Shown here piece after piece: positions 17,074-24,375 of a stretch of 64,000 nucleotides of DNA. Both the position numbers and the translations under genes were made by a program. Numbering within the stretch: the first letter of the stretch is position 1; the number at the start of each line of letters is the position of its first letter. The notes below the pieces were generated by a model. The model did no database searches, was not told the origin of the DNA, and saw nothing but the letters and a program-made list of their open reading frames with translations. The stretch comes from Anaerobacillus arseniciselenatis (GTDB taxonomy: Bacteria > Bacillota > Bacilli > Bacillales > Anaerobacillaceae): NCBI RefSeq assembly GCF_001865995.1, contig NZ_MLQQ01000040.1, positions 1-64,000 of the forward strand. The letters are read 5' to 3'.

Positions 17074-17643
17074 TTAATTATTTTTATTCTGTTGTTTTAT
17101 TGACCGTAAAAACCATGAATCCGAAGTATCTCCTTCTCCCTTCACATGAACGGAGCTTCGTTTACCTTCAAATTGGCCTTTCTCCTTTTCAGTTCTATGG
17201 GCTTCTACTAATTCTTTAAGCTTCTTAACCTCTTCTTCCTGAGTCTCTATAGTCTTTTGAAGGTTACTATTTTCTATTTTTAACAATTCATTTTCTTCTT
17301 TTACTCCTTCATGTTCTTCGGTTAAGCTCTTAATTTGTGCTGTCAATTCTACATACGTATCATTAAATCCAGAACTTTTCTCAATTAGCCCCTTAACATG
17401 GGCTTCTATTTCATCTTTAACATTCTTTAATTCAGCACATTCTTTTTCTTTATCTGCTAACGAGTTCTTTAATTCTGTAATTTCATTATTTAATTCATCA
17501 AGTTGATTATAATGATAATTGTTTTGATATTTTACAACAATATCTTTGTATCGAGAAAGCTCCGCTTGTAAGTGAATGATTTTTTGTTTAAGCTGCACAT
17601 TGTCTAGTCTACTCGTTGATTTCTGTTGCAAATCTCTTGACAT
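17074..17643 (-). CDS. Coiled-coil protein, likely spore-surface associated
   Basis: 189 aa, mostly long coiled coil (residues about 15-150; runs such as EENELLKIENSNLQKTIE). The C-terminal 40 residues are polar. Residues about 15-40 (LDNVQLKQKIIHLQAELSRY) resemble residues 12-35 of the protein at 18690-19343 (LSSAELRQKVIYYQSEAAKY). The ATG at 17643 has AAGGGGTGA upstream. It is divergent from the Cys-rich protein at 17828. Family unknown; a scaffold or coat-adaptor role is inferred from the shared motif and context. Confidence 0.6.
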   Translation of the reverse strand: MSRDLQQKSTSRLDNVQLKQKIIHLQAELSRYKDIVVKYQNNYHYNQLDELNNEITELKNSLADKEKECAELKNVKDEIEAHVKGLIEKSSGFNDTYVELTAQIKSLTEEHEGVKEENELLKIENSNLQKTIETQEEEVKKLKELVEAHRTEKEKGQFEGKRSSVHVKGEGDTSDSWFLRSIKQQNKNN

Positions 17644-17827
17644 GCTCTCTTCACCCCTTTCCATATTTCTGTCCTCTTACCATATATATGTGACAAACGC
17701 CTATTTTTGTATATTTTTTTTAAAAAGTTGATTTTCACCCATGTACTCCTGCACAATTCCTAGGGAAATACATAGTATGAATTAGTCAAGTATTAATACC
17801 TATTTTTGAAAGGAGATATACGCTACT

Positions 17828-18529
17828 ATGGCTAAAGAAAAAGAAAAGTTATGTATCCGCGTTGATAAGGTTTATGACTGGATTACACGGGAAATTCATA
17901 AAGATTTTTGTTTTGAAGGACCAGAGGGATTAGCAAAATTAGGGTTTAATGGTGACCCAGATTGCGTTTACCCTGGAGTTGACCCTTGTGCAGTATTCCC
18001 AGAAGATGCAACTCTTGAAGTAAAATGTTTCCCAACTGATGCAGCGGGGAACAAAATTGATGTCGATGACATTAAAGTGGCTCAAGTTGGCGAACGTCAA
18101 GATGTATTTGTAGAAGATCTAGACACAACATTACAATTAGTTCGCTTAAAAACGACTGGCCATTTCGTTATTCAAGTAACAGCAGTAGAATGCGGTAAAA
18201 AAGTTTTAGGTGTATTAGAATCTAAACCACAACCATTCTGCATCATCGACAAATATTTACTTTGCGCTCCAGAAGGCACTGAAATCAATGCTCACATTTA
18301 CTACTTCGAGTGTGAAGGAACATTAACATGTGAAAATGGCGAATTTGAGCAACTTGCAGCAACTTTACTTCTTTGTCAATCAGTTCAAGTAGAAGCAGAA
18401 GTAAAAGTCGAAGTCGAAGGAAAGATTTGTCAACCGCGTGAGGAAATCATTGCACCTATTTCTGTATGCCCTGACATCACATTCCCACCACAATGCCCAG
18501 AAATTTTCCCACCAAGAAAAAAGTGCTAG
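17828..18529 (+). CDS. Cys-containing structural protein, probable spore coat/exosporium component
   Basis: 233 aa with 14 or so Cys residues, no signal peptide and no membrane helix. It begins CIRVDKVYDWITREIHKDF near residue 9; this C-x-x-V-x-x-V-Y-D-W pattern occurs in morphogenetic spore-surface proteins of bacilli. It ends with a Pro/Cys-rich tail (SVCPDITFPPQCPEIFPP). The middle is beta-rich (TGHFVIQVTAVECGKKV). AAAGGAGATATAC precedes the ATG, and a terminator follows at 18541. Synthesis in the mother cell and disulfide cross-linking are inferred. Confidence 0.65.
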   Translation: MAKEKEKLCIRVDKVYDWITREIHKDFCFEGPEGLAKLGFNGDPDCVYPGVDPCAVFPEDATLEVKCFPTDAAGNKIDVDDIKVAQVGERQDVFVEDLDTTLQLVRLKTTGHFVIQVTAVECGKKVLGVLESKPQPFCIIDKYLLCAPEGTEINAHIYYFECEGTLTCENGEFEQLAATLLLCQSVQVEAEVKVEVEGKICQPREEIIAPISVCPDITFPPQCPEIFPPRKKC

Positions 18530-18540
18530 AAAAATGATTA

Positions 18541-18582
18541 TGAAGCAAGCTAGGTCACTTCGATCTAGCTTGCTTTTTTCGT
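18541..18582 (+). terminator. Terminator after the Cys-rich protein gene
   Basis: AAGCAAGCTAG pairs with CTAGCTTGCTT and is followed by TTTTTCG. Confidence 0.85.
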
Positions 18583-18689
18583 TACAATCCCTTATAGAGA
18601 CAAAGGATCGAGCATACATATGTCTTATAACCTGTTTTAATAAAGCCTCTTGTCTACATTTTAAAGCTGGAAAGGAGTAGATCACCACA

Positions 18690-19343
18690 ATGAATGAAAA
18701 TAGTAAAAAGAAAAAGCGCTCATTAAGTTCTGCTGAACTACGCCAAAAAGTCATCTACTATCAGTCTGAAGCTGCCAAATATAAATTCCTTTCAGATAAA
18801 TACGAAATGTTATTATCTCAAGCTTTACAGTCAACCCCAATTTCTGAAGAAGCCACCACTGAATTAAAAGTCGCACAGGAGAATGAAGAAAGAGTTGAAT
18901 GTACTTCCTATTTTAATTACTCATTTATTCAAGAAAAAGATGAACCACCTTTAATTTACGGAAGCTTTGTGATCAAAAACAGTGGAACCGCCTCACTCAA
19001 TACACCTATTATTTGCTTAAAAACAAACGAGGCAGATGACGTGACCATCGGTGGAAAGATTGGCGAGGTCGACAACTCCGGCGATAAATTAATGGGTTCT
19101 TTTGAAACATGGACTTACGTACACCATGATTGGCGGAAGAAATGGATAGAAGATGGAGAACTATGGTTAAGACCGAAAGATACAGCCTATATCGACCCTG
19201 GAGAAAAATTATCTTTTTCAGGTTTTGATATTAATTTTAAAAACTCTAACTCGTTAAAACCGATCACCATTGACGGTTTCTGTTATTTCGAACAACTAAC
19301 TGCCGGTGCTAAATCACTAAATAGTATTTCAATTACAGTGTAG
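18690..19343 (+). CDS. Coil-plus-beta protein of the spore-surface cluster, unknown function
   Basis: 217 aa. Residues 1-45 are a basic, helical segment (AELRQKVIYYQSEAAKYKFL) that matches the start of the coiled-coil protein encoded at 17074-17643. Residues about 65-217 look all-beta, with IYGSFVIKNSGTASLNTPII and WTYVHHDWRKKW. It has no export signal. GGAAAGGAG about 15 bases upstream is a slightly distant ribosome binding site. The shared N-terminus suggests both proteins dock on the same partner. No known family is recognised. Confidence 0.55.
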   Translation: MNENSKKKKRSLSSAELRQKVIYYQSEAAKYKFLSDKYEMLLSQALQSTPISEEATTELKVAQENEERVECTSYFNYSFIQEKDEPPLIYGSFVIKNSGTASLNTPIICLKTNEADDVTIGGKIGEVDNSGDKLMGSFETWTYVHHDWRKKWIEDGELWLRPKDTAYIDPGEKLSFSGFDINFKNSNSLKPITIDGFCYFEQLTAGAKSLNSISITV

Positions 19344-19389
19344 ACAGAAAATCAGAAGCATATAAATGCTTATTTTATTGGAGGTTTAA

Positions 19390-20139
19390 ATGATGGAAGA
19401 TAAAACGATACAGCCGTTAGTAAGTATTATCATTCCTTGTTATAACTATGGCAAATATATTGAAGAAGCAGTTCAATCCGCTTTAGACCAAACATATGAA
19501 AATATTGAATTGATTATCGTAAACGATGCTTCAACAGATCCCTTTACTATTGATATACTCGAAAAGCTTAATCATCATTCAAAATTAACAATTATTCATC
19601 ACGAATCAAACAAAAAGTTGCCTGCTGCTAGAAACACTGCTATTAAAGCAGCTTCAGGCAAATACATTTTACCAATTGACGCTGACGATAAGGTTGATCG
19701 TACAATCGTTGAAAAAACAGTTGAAGTCTTAGAAGAAAGGGCAGATGTAGGTTTTGTTTCAGTTGGTATCCAATATTTTGGAGCAATAAATAAAGTTTCC
19801 ATTCCTAGCCCATTCAATTTAAAAACATTGCTTTATCGAAATATCGTTTCAGTCACTTCATTATTTAGAAAAGAGGCTTGGGAACAAGTTGGTGGATATA
19901 ATGAGAAATTTATTTACGGATATGAAGATTGGGAGTTCTGGTTAAACTTAGCAAAACATGGTTGGCATGGTGTCTTAATTAAGGAACCTCTATTTCATTA
20001 TCGAAAACACGGAAAAAGCATGATTGATGATGCTGTTAAGAAACATTTGAAAATCGTTAGTCAAATCATCAACATTCATTCTGAACTATATAATGAAACT
20101 AAAATAACACACGAAGAAGAAAACCTAATAAAAAGGTGA
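19390..20139 (+). CDS. Glycosyltransferase family 2
   Basis: 249 aa GT-A fold. It has PLVSIIIPCYNYGKYIEEAV near residues 10-29, ELIIVNDASTDP (nucleotide binding), AARNTAIKAASGKYILPIDADD (the DxD motif is DADD near residue 99), and YEDWEFWLNLAKHG with the catalytic acid. It transfers sugar from a nucleotide donor to an unknown acceptor; next to Cys-rich structural genes it may glycosylate the spore surface, as SpsA-like enzymes do. GGAGG lies five bases before ATG 19390 and eight before ATG 19393. It is followed by an expanded terminator. Confidence 0.85.
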   Translation: MMEDKTIQPLVSIIIPCYNYGKYIEEAVQSALDQTYENIELIIVNDASTDPFTIDILEKLNHHSKLTIIHHESNKKLPAARNTAIKAASGKYILPIDADDKVDRTIVEKTVEVLEERADVGFVSVGIQYFGAINKVSIPSPFNLKTLLYRNIVSVTSLFRKEAWEQVGGYNEKFIYGYEDWEFWLNLAKHGWHGVLIKEPLFHYRKHGKSMIDDAVKKHLKIVSQIINIHSELYNETKITHEEENLIKR

Positions 20140-20191
20140 TAAAATAAACTTTTGAAACTAACTTTCTAAGTTTAGACCCATAACAAAATAT

Positions 20192-20310
20192 AGAGGGTGG
20201 GACAAAACAAAGTGTCAGACACCGCTAGACACCGAATATAGACATATGATAAATCTTTACGTCTATTTAGTAGAATCCGCGTGGTGTCAGACACTTTTGT
20301 CCCACCCTCT
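20192..20310. terminator. Expanded family C terminator
   Basis: AGAGGGTGGGACAAAA pairs with TTTTGTCCCACCCTCT. Inside, AAGTGTCAGACACC pairs with GGTGTCAGACACTT, and the core holds AATATAGAC.../GTCTATTTAG. It ends both the glycosyltransferase (+) and the DUF1360 gene (-). Confidence 0.88.
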
Positions 20311-20663
20311 TATATTAATTTACTTACTATCGCCTCAATAATCGAGGCAACGGTAGCTATCGATAAAATTACAATGAGTGGCCCTGTTACAAAAGGAATA
20401 AATATATAAGAAAAGAAAAGAAATATTGAAGCCCATACTGCGACACACCAGTAACAACTTAAAAGTTCGCCAATCCAAAATTTTAAACCTGTTCCTTTAA
20501 TGTTTAAATAAGTTTCAACCACTCCATTTTCATTCGTTTCTTCAATGATTTCATGAAATGGTTTACGAATAAACGTTGTGATCGTGTCGAAAACAATTAA
20601 ACGTGTCAACCGAAACGAAGCTAAACAAAGTAATATAAATTCAAATACAGACAGTGAAAGCAT
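20310..20663 (-). CDS. DUF1360 membrane protein, YjcA-like sporulation protein
   Basis: 117 aa with two to three hydrophobic helices. The segment ASFRLTRLIVFDTITTFIRKPF (residues about 16-37) and the later GELLSCYWCVAVWASIF are the DUF1360 signature. B. subtilis YjcA, made in sporulation, is of this type and lies in the corresponding region beside yjcZ and yjcD. I chose the ATG at 20663 (AAAGGGTGG about five bases upstream) over the GTG at 20672. Function is unknown; a coat-associated membrane role is inferred. Confidence 0.75.
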   Translation of the reverse strand: MLSLSVFEFILLCLASFRLTRLIVFDTITTFIRKPFHEIIEETNENGVVETYLNIKGTGLKFWIGELLSCYWCVAVWASIFLFFSYIFIPFVTGPLIVILSIATVASIIEAIVSKLI

Positions 20664-20865
20664 TAGTACCACCCTTTAAATTAGACATAGAATATCTTAT
20701 TAAAACTCAATGCCAAGAAGCAATATTTTTAATATTTCGACGTCACTAATTAAACACCGTTTACTTGAAAGCAGTAGTCAATGGACTTAGCTTTTATGAG
20801 AGCCTTTCTAAAAGATATGCCAAATACCCTTGTATCAAATATGAAATTTTTTCAAAAAAATAAGA

Positions 20866-20908
20866 GGCTGCCCCATTAGTATCTTTGTTTTTGGGCAACC
20901 ACTTCAAC
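20866..20908 (-). terminator. Imperfect stem downstream of the Cys-rich mini-gene
   Basis: AAGAGGCTGCCCC pairs imperfectly with GGGCAACCACTT. It resembles the outer stem of the family C terminators but has no palindromic apex. Confidence 0.4.
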
Positions 20909-20910
20909 AA

Positions 20911-21090
20911 TTAACAGCAACAACAGCAACACGTACAACATTTAACGATTTTAAATTTCCTGCAACAACAACAATATTTTCTTTCATATTTACACGATGG
21001 CTTACAACAACAACAAACTTTTTTACAAATAAACTTTTTACCTTTCTTACACTTCTTTTTCTTTTTATCTTTTTTTTCGCTATAACACAT
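20911..21090 (-). CDS. Extremely Cys-rich Lys-rich protein
   Basis: 59 aa with 20 Cys and 20 or so Lys/Arg residues. Cys come in runs: CCCC at residues 26-29, CCCC at 40-43, and CCTCCCCCC at the C-terminus. The ATG at 21090 is preceded by GAGGAGGGG, so translation is credible. Such proteins either cross-link into coat or crust layers by disulfides or bind metal; I cannot decide between these. It follows the DUF1360 gene in the same orientation but with its own start region. No family is recognised by sequence beyond Cys-rich coat-like proteins. Confidence 0.6.
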   Translation of the reverse strand: MCYSEKKDKKKKKCKKGKKFICKKVCCCCKPSCKYERKYCCCCRKFKIVKCCTCCCCCC

Positions 21091-21176
21091 ACTCACCCCT
21101 CCTCTCTCCTGCTCTATATATCATATTAAAAAGAGGAAAAAGTGCTTGAACAATATACCTAAGGAAATGTTTTAAT

Positions 21177-21297
21177 TGAGTGAATTTCATAATTACCTAA
21201 AAAGAGTCACATTAAACAATATATAGTGGCAAAATATTTTGGTGCAACTATATATTGACCTCAGTGACGAAAATATTGAATTATGAAAATTCATTAA
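21177..21297. repeat. Family B inverted repeat
   Basis: Ends GAGTGAATTTCATAATTACC and TTGAATTATGAAAATTCATT; inner stem CAATATATAGT...GCAACTATATATTG. The 340-bp gap between the Cys-rich gene and 21429 holds this repeat and an AT-rich tract. Confidence 0.82.
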
Positions 21298-21428
21298 ATT
21301 ACTTACAAATTTAAATAAAAAAATAGAAAATTAATACTATCCTTAATACTTGTACATATATATATGTAGAAATAAAGTTTAAAACCGGTCAACAAATCGC
21401 ACCGAACTCACCTTGAGGAGGAATGTAG

Positions 21429-21953
21429 ATGGGTATTCCTACTTTACCTAAACAAAGACATCGCCCTAACTTCGACGAGACAATGATAGATTTGATGGAA
21501 TCAATAGCCAAAGAAGAGCTTGCCTTATCACAGTTAATCGCATCAGAATCAAACAAAATAAAAGCATTTGTCGGCAGAGAACTTGACTTTCCTACTTGCC
21601 CTACAACAACTGAAATATTGAACTTTAATTATTCAGTGAATAAATTAATGGATACAGTATTGATGAAAGAATGGCTTTTATTAAAAAAGCTAGAGACGGT
21701 TTCCCATATGAAATCAACTTTTAAATTGCAAAATGAATGTAAGGACGCATTTCGAGATGACTGTTGCGCAGATTGTGAAGATCATGTTACTTGTAGCGAT
21801 GAAGAAGATCACTGTTCATGTACTGATCATGAAGTAGTCGAAGAAGATCAATGCTCATGTACTGATCTTGAAATGGATGTAGAAGATCAATGTGATGAAA
21901 ACTGTTCATGTGAAGATTTAGATGCTGATGTGGGTGGTGATGATCGTGAATAA
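21429..21953 (+). CDS. Spore-cluster helical protein with Cys/Asp-rich tail
   Basis: 174 aa. Residues 1-95 are helical with LMESIAKEELALSQLIASES, matching LLASIALEEIGLSHILNAEG of the protein at 22481-22768, so the two are paralogues. From residue 110 on, the tail has 15 Cys among Asp/Glu with repeats DHCSCTDHE and DQCSCTDLE. AGGAGGAATG lies upstream. The tail suggests metal binding or disulfide cross-linking; the head may be the docking domain. Similar heads occur in uncharacterised proteins of spore formers. Its stop overlaps the next start. Confidence 0.62.
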   Translation: MGIPTLPKQRHRPNFDETMIDLMESIAKEELALSQLIASESNKIKAFVGRELDFPTCPTTTEILNFNYSVNKLMDTVLMKEWLLLKKLETVSHMKSTFKLQNECKDAFRDDCCADCEDHVTCSDEEDHCSCTDHEVVEEDQCSCTDLEMDVEDQCDENCSCEDLDADVGGDDRE

Positions 21954-22386
21954 TCATTTTAGTGAATCTAATTATGCCAATGTTTTATTGCAACTACAAC
22001 AATCATTAAATAGCTACTTAGAATCAATCCAACAATTAATCGAAGCCATTGAAAAATCGACTCTTAAAGAACAAAATAAAAACAGTGTGAGGAAGTCTAT
22101 TTCAGCTACGATCACTACACTTCTGGAAGTTCAAAAAATTATTTATAAAAAGATACAAATTTTAATAAGCAACTTTGATTTAGGCGATGTATTTGATGAA
22201 CAAACTTTTATTCACCCTTCCTTCAATCAAATTAAAAAGAAATCAAATGTTATTGAAGTAAATAAGGAGATTAATAACATGGAAAAATACCATTTCAAAA
22301 AAGAAAACCAATCGCAAAACTTTGTTTATTATAGAAGCGGGCAACCAGCACCACCTTGGAAAGCTGTCCACTTAAATAATAACTAG
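21946..22386 (+). CDS. Helical protein coupled to the previous gene, unknown function
   Basis: 146 aa from a GTG that lies inside the last codons of the preceding gene (GTGAATAA), an 8-nt overlap implying translational coupling. GGTGG sits eight bases upstream; an ATG at 21940 is an alternative. The first 100 residues are helical (LQQSLNSYLESIQQLIEAIE), the rest is polar and ends YYRSGQPAPPWKAVH. It has no Cys and no membrane segment. Function is unknown; the pair probably acts together in the spore-surface cluster. Confidence 0.55.
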   Translation: MNNHFSESNYANVLLQLQQSLNSYLESIQQLIEAIEKSTLKEQNKNSVRKSISATITTLLEVQKIIYKKIQILISNFDLGDVFDEQTFIHPSFNQIKKKSNVIEVNKEINNMEKYHFKKENQSQNFVYYRSGQPAPPWKAVHLNNN

Positions 22387-22432
22387 AAGGGAACAACTTT
22401 GCTCCCTTCTAGTTATTATTTTTTAGAACGAT
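22387..22432. terminator. Bidirectional hairpin terminator
   Basis: AACTAGAAGGGA pairs with TCCCTTCTAGTT, followed by ATTATTTTTT. It ends the + strand pair and faces the - strand paralogue. Confidence 0.85.
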
Positions 22433-22480
22433 CGAAACTTGACCCATAAAGGTTTTTCATATTATTTAAGTATTACACCT

Positions 22481-22768
22481 TTACTTACACTTTGGCGGAA
22501 TATCTAATACATCCTCTAATTTAAATTGTAACAACATTTCCTTTTTAATAACACTTCTTAACGTTCTTTCAACACTTCGGTTAATTTCTAATAAATCTTC
22601 AATGCAATCGGCTTTTTCTATTCCTTTCTGCAGCTTCTCCCCTTCCGCATTTAAAATGTGAGAAAGTCCGATTTCTTCTAACGCAATTGATGCTAAAAGT
22701 AAATTAATTACCTCTTCCCGTTCTAACTTAATTTCAGGCTTAATATCTGGAATTTCAGGTAACCCCAT
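22481..22768 (-). CDS. Paralogue of the helical head at 21429, no Cys tail
   Basis: 95 aa. It consists of the helical domain alone (INLLLASIALEEIGLSHILN, then LLEINRSVERTLRSVIKKEM) and ends IPPKCK. Both proteins also share a 'MG(I/L)P' start and an 'N-x-S-V-x-x-x-L' segment. AAAAGGGGGTGAG gives a strong ribosome binding site. Convergence with its paralogue suggests an inverted duplication followed by gain or loss of the Cys/Asp tail. Similar 90-100 aa proteins are common, uncharacterised, in spore formers. Confidence 0.6.
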   Translation of the reverse strand: MGLPEIPDIKPEIKLEREEVINLLLASIALEEIGLSHILNAEGEKLQKGIEKADCIEDLLEINRSVERTLRSVIKKEMLLQFKLEDVLDIPPKCK

Positions 22769-22879
22769 CTTCTCACCCCCTTTTCACACTGCTAATATAT
22801 GAGGAGAAAAAGATGTCCAATAACCACTATTTTATAATTAAATTTACCTTTTTTCATACTTATTGTGGCATGCCTCCCT

Positions 22880-22990
22880 TCACCATCTAATATGTAAAAG
22901 CGGATGATTTCTTCTCTTCGCAGTGAAGCTACTGACCTCAATCACAGCATGTCAGGCTGGTTCTAACCAACAAACCACAAACCAACTAGC
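22880..22990. repeat. Family A, truncated copy
   Basis: CACCATCTAATATGTAAAAG followed by CGGATGATTTCTTCTCTTCG and AAGCTACTGACCTCAATCAC, the left half of the long variant seen at 48.1 and 51.6 kb. The right arm is absent; the copy runs into a CCAACAAACC tract. Confidence 0.65.
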
Positions 22991-23008
22991 AAACTATTAT
23001 ATAAAAAA

Positions 23009-23045
23009 AGAGGAAAAACTCCAAAAGAAGTTTTTCCTCTAATAA
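23009..23045 (-). terminator. Terminator of the second YjcZ gene
   Basis: AGAGGAAAAACT pairs with AGTTTTTCCTCT; the minus strand continues with a T-run. Confidence 0.8.
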
Positions 23046-23054
23046 TCAATAATA

Positions 23055-23138
23055 TTACCAAACGTAGGCTGAGCCTACGATTACTAGTAAGATGAACAAC
23101 ACAACGATTAATACGAAGCCATCTACTGGTTTATGCAT
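23055..23138 (-). CDS. YjcZ family sporulation protein (second copy)
   Basis: 27 aa: MHKPVDGFVLIVVLFILLVI then VGSAYVW. The hydrophobic core FVLIVVLFILLVIVG is nearly identical to that of the 31-aa protein at 3189-3284 (FALIVVLFILLVIIG), but the C-terminal tail is shorter. A near-perfect GGAGGTGATC ribosome binding site precedes the ATG. It is too short for standard ORF cut-offs. A small sporulation membrane peptide of unknown role. Confidence 0.85.
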   Translation of the reverse strand: MHKPVDGFVLIVVLFILLVIVGSAYVW

Positions 23139-23307
23139 ATTGATCACCTCCAAACATCCATTTAGAGGCTAGCCCTCTTATTTATATTTATATGCATTGA
23201 CAATAAAATTGGTTTAGACGTTTAAAATAAATTTTGTCGAATAGTTATCTTTTGTGTTTCGTGATTAACGATGGTTTCATTCTGTGAACAAACTTATTGT
23301 TAAGGTA

Positions 23308-24246
23308 TTACTGTTTTTCCATTAAATTTTTTATGACTGTGGCCAATTGGGCTCTAGTTACGCTATCTCCTGGACGAAACGTTCCATCTTCAAACCCCTG
23401 CATAATTCCTTCTATTCGGACAAATTCAATAGCATCATACGCCCAATGACCACTTGTTACATCTTTAAACGTGTTATTACTGTCGTTGTCATTATTAGTT
23501 TCATCATTATTGTTATTATCATTTTCGTTAGCATCATCGCTATTGTCGTTTTCTCCAGTGCTACTAATTTTTAGAACTTCCTCGAGCTTTGCAAACGTCT
23601 TCGGCCCTGCTATGCCATCTATAGTGAGTCCATGCTTTTCTTGAAATGATTTTACCGCTGTCTCTGTTTCTGTTCCAAAATCACCGTCTGCTCCAAAGCG
23701 TGGGAGCTCTTCTCCGACTTTCATGAGATCTTCTTGAAGTTTCTTTACTGCGTCACCTTTATCCCCTCTTCTTAACATTGTTGTACTTTGCGGTATACCT
23801 CTTAGTTCATTTCTAACTTTATCCATATCAATTCCAGGACATTGGGTATTTTGACCAGAGAATTCTTTATGACCTAACACATCATTTGCAGAAAGGTTAA
23901 ACCGATCAAGAGCTACATGTGCACGCTCATGCCAAGCTTTTTCTTGAGCATCAGAAAATGAACCACTACCAACTAAAGCTATATGATACGTAGAACTATT
24001 ATGACCGCCAACACCATTAGTAACTACTGTTGGGTCATAGCAAAGTTGAACCGTTCCATCTCGTAGTATAATTTCATGATAACCACCAGTTGACCAACCG
24101 AGATCTTTCCAGCGATTATTCCAGAAGGTCCAAAAATCACCACCATTTGTTGCCGTATGATGACGAGCGACCTTTTTAATGTCTGACTCCGAACGTCGAC
24201 TTGAGCGTTTCGGGGTTTCTTCACGAATGTCTTGAATATTCGACAT
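23308..24246 (-). CDS. N-acetylmuramoyl-L-alanine amidase with peptidoglycan-binding and SLH domains
   Basis: 312 aa. An amidase-2 domain (residues about 20-150) has RHHTAT (first Zn ligand), HIALVGSG and LGHKEFSGQNTQCPG (late His/Cys ligands). A PG_binding_1 domain follows (about 160-220; LRRGDKGDAVKKLQEDL). A 30-residue Asn/Asp linker leads to one SLH repeat (HWAYDAIEFVRIEGIMQGF). It cleaves the amide bond between MurNAc and L-Ala. There is no signal peptide, so export, mother-cell lysis or a phage-like release is needed. AAAGGAGGAAAAGG precedes the ATG. It may belong to spore cortex or mother-cell wall lysis. Confidence 0.85.
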   Translation of the reverse strand: MSNIQDIREETPKRSSRRSESDIKKVARHHTATNGGDFWTFWNNRWKDLGWSTGGYHEIILRDGTVQLCYDPTVVTNGVGGHNSSTYHIALVGSGSFSDAQEKAWHERAHVALDRFNLSANDVLGHKEFSGQNTQCPGIDMDKVRNELRGIPQSTTMLRRGDKGDAVKKLQEDLMKVGEELPRFGADGDFGTETETAVKSFQEKHGLTIDGIAGPKTFAKLEEVLKISSTGENDNSDDANENDNNNNDETNNDNDSNNTFKDVTSGHWAYDAIEFVRIEGIMQGFEDGTFRPGDSVTRAQLATVIKNLMEKQ

Positions 24247-24317
24247 ACCCTTTTCCTCCTTTTTAACTCTCTATATAAATAATATGCGGTAATGCACTAA
24301 GGAGGTGAGAAAATCTT

Positions 24318-24373
24318 ATAAAAAAAGCCTGTGAGCTGCTATTTTACAAATAGCATTCACAGGCTTTTTCTCA
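24318..24373 (-). terminator. Terminator of fabI
   Basis: AAAGCCTGTGA pairs with TCACAGGCTTT around a ~25-nt loop that itself pairs (CTATTT/AAATAG). Confidence 0.82.
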
Positions 24374-24375
24374 AT

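Noticed and set aside
23308-24246. Prophage or phage remnant
   Set aside because: The amidase alone is endolysin-like; no holin, terminase, capsid, integrase or attachment sites are seen nearby.
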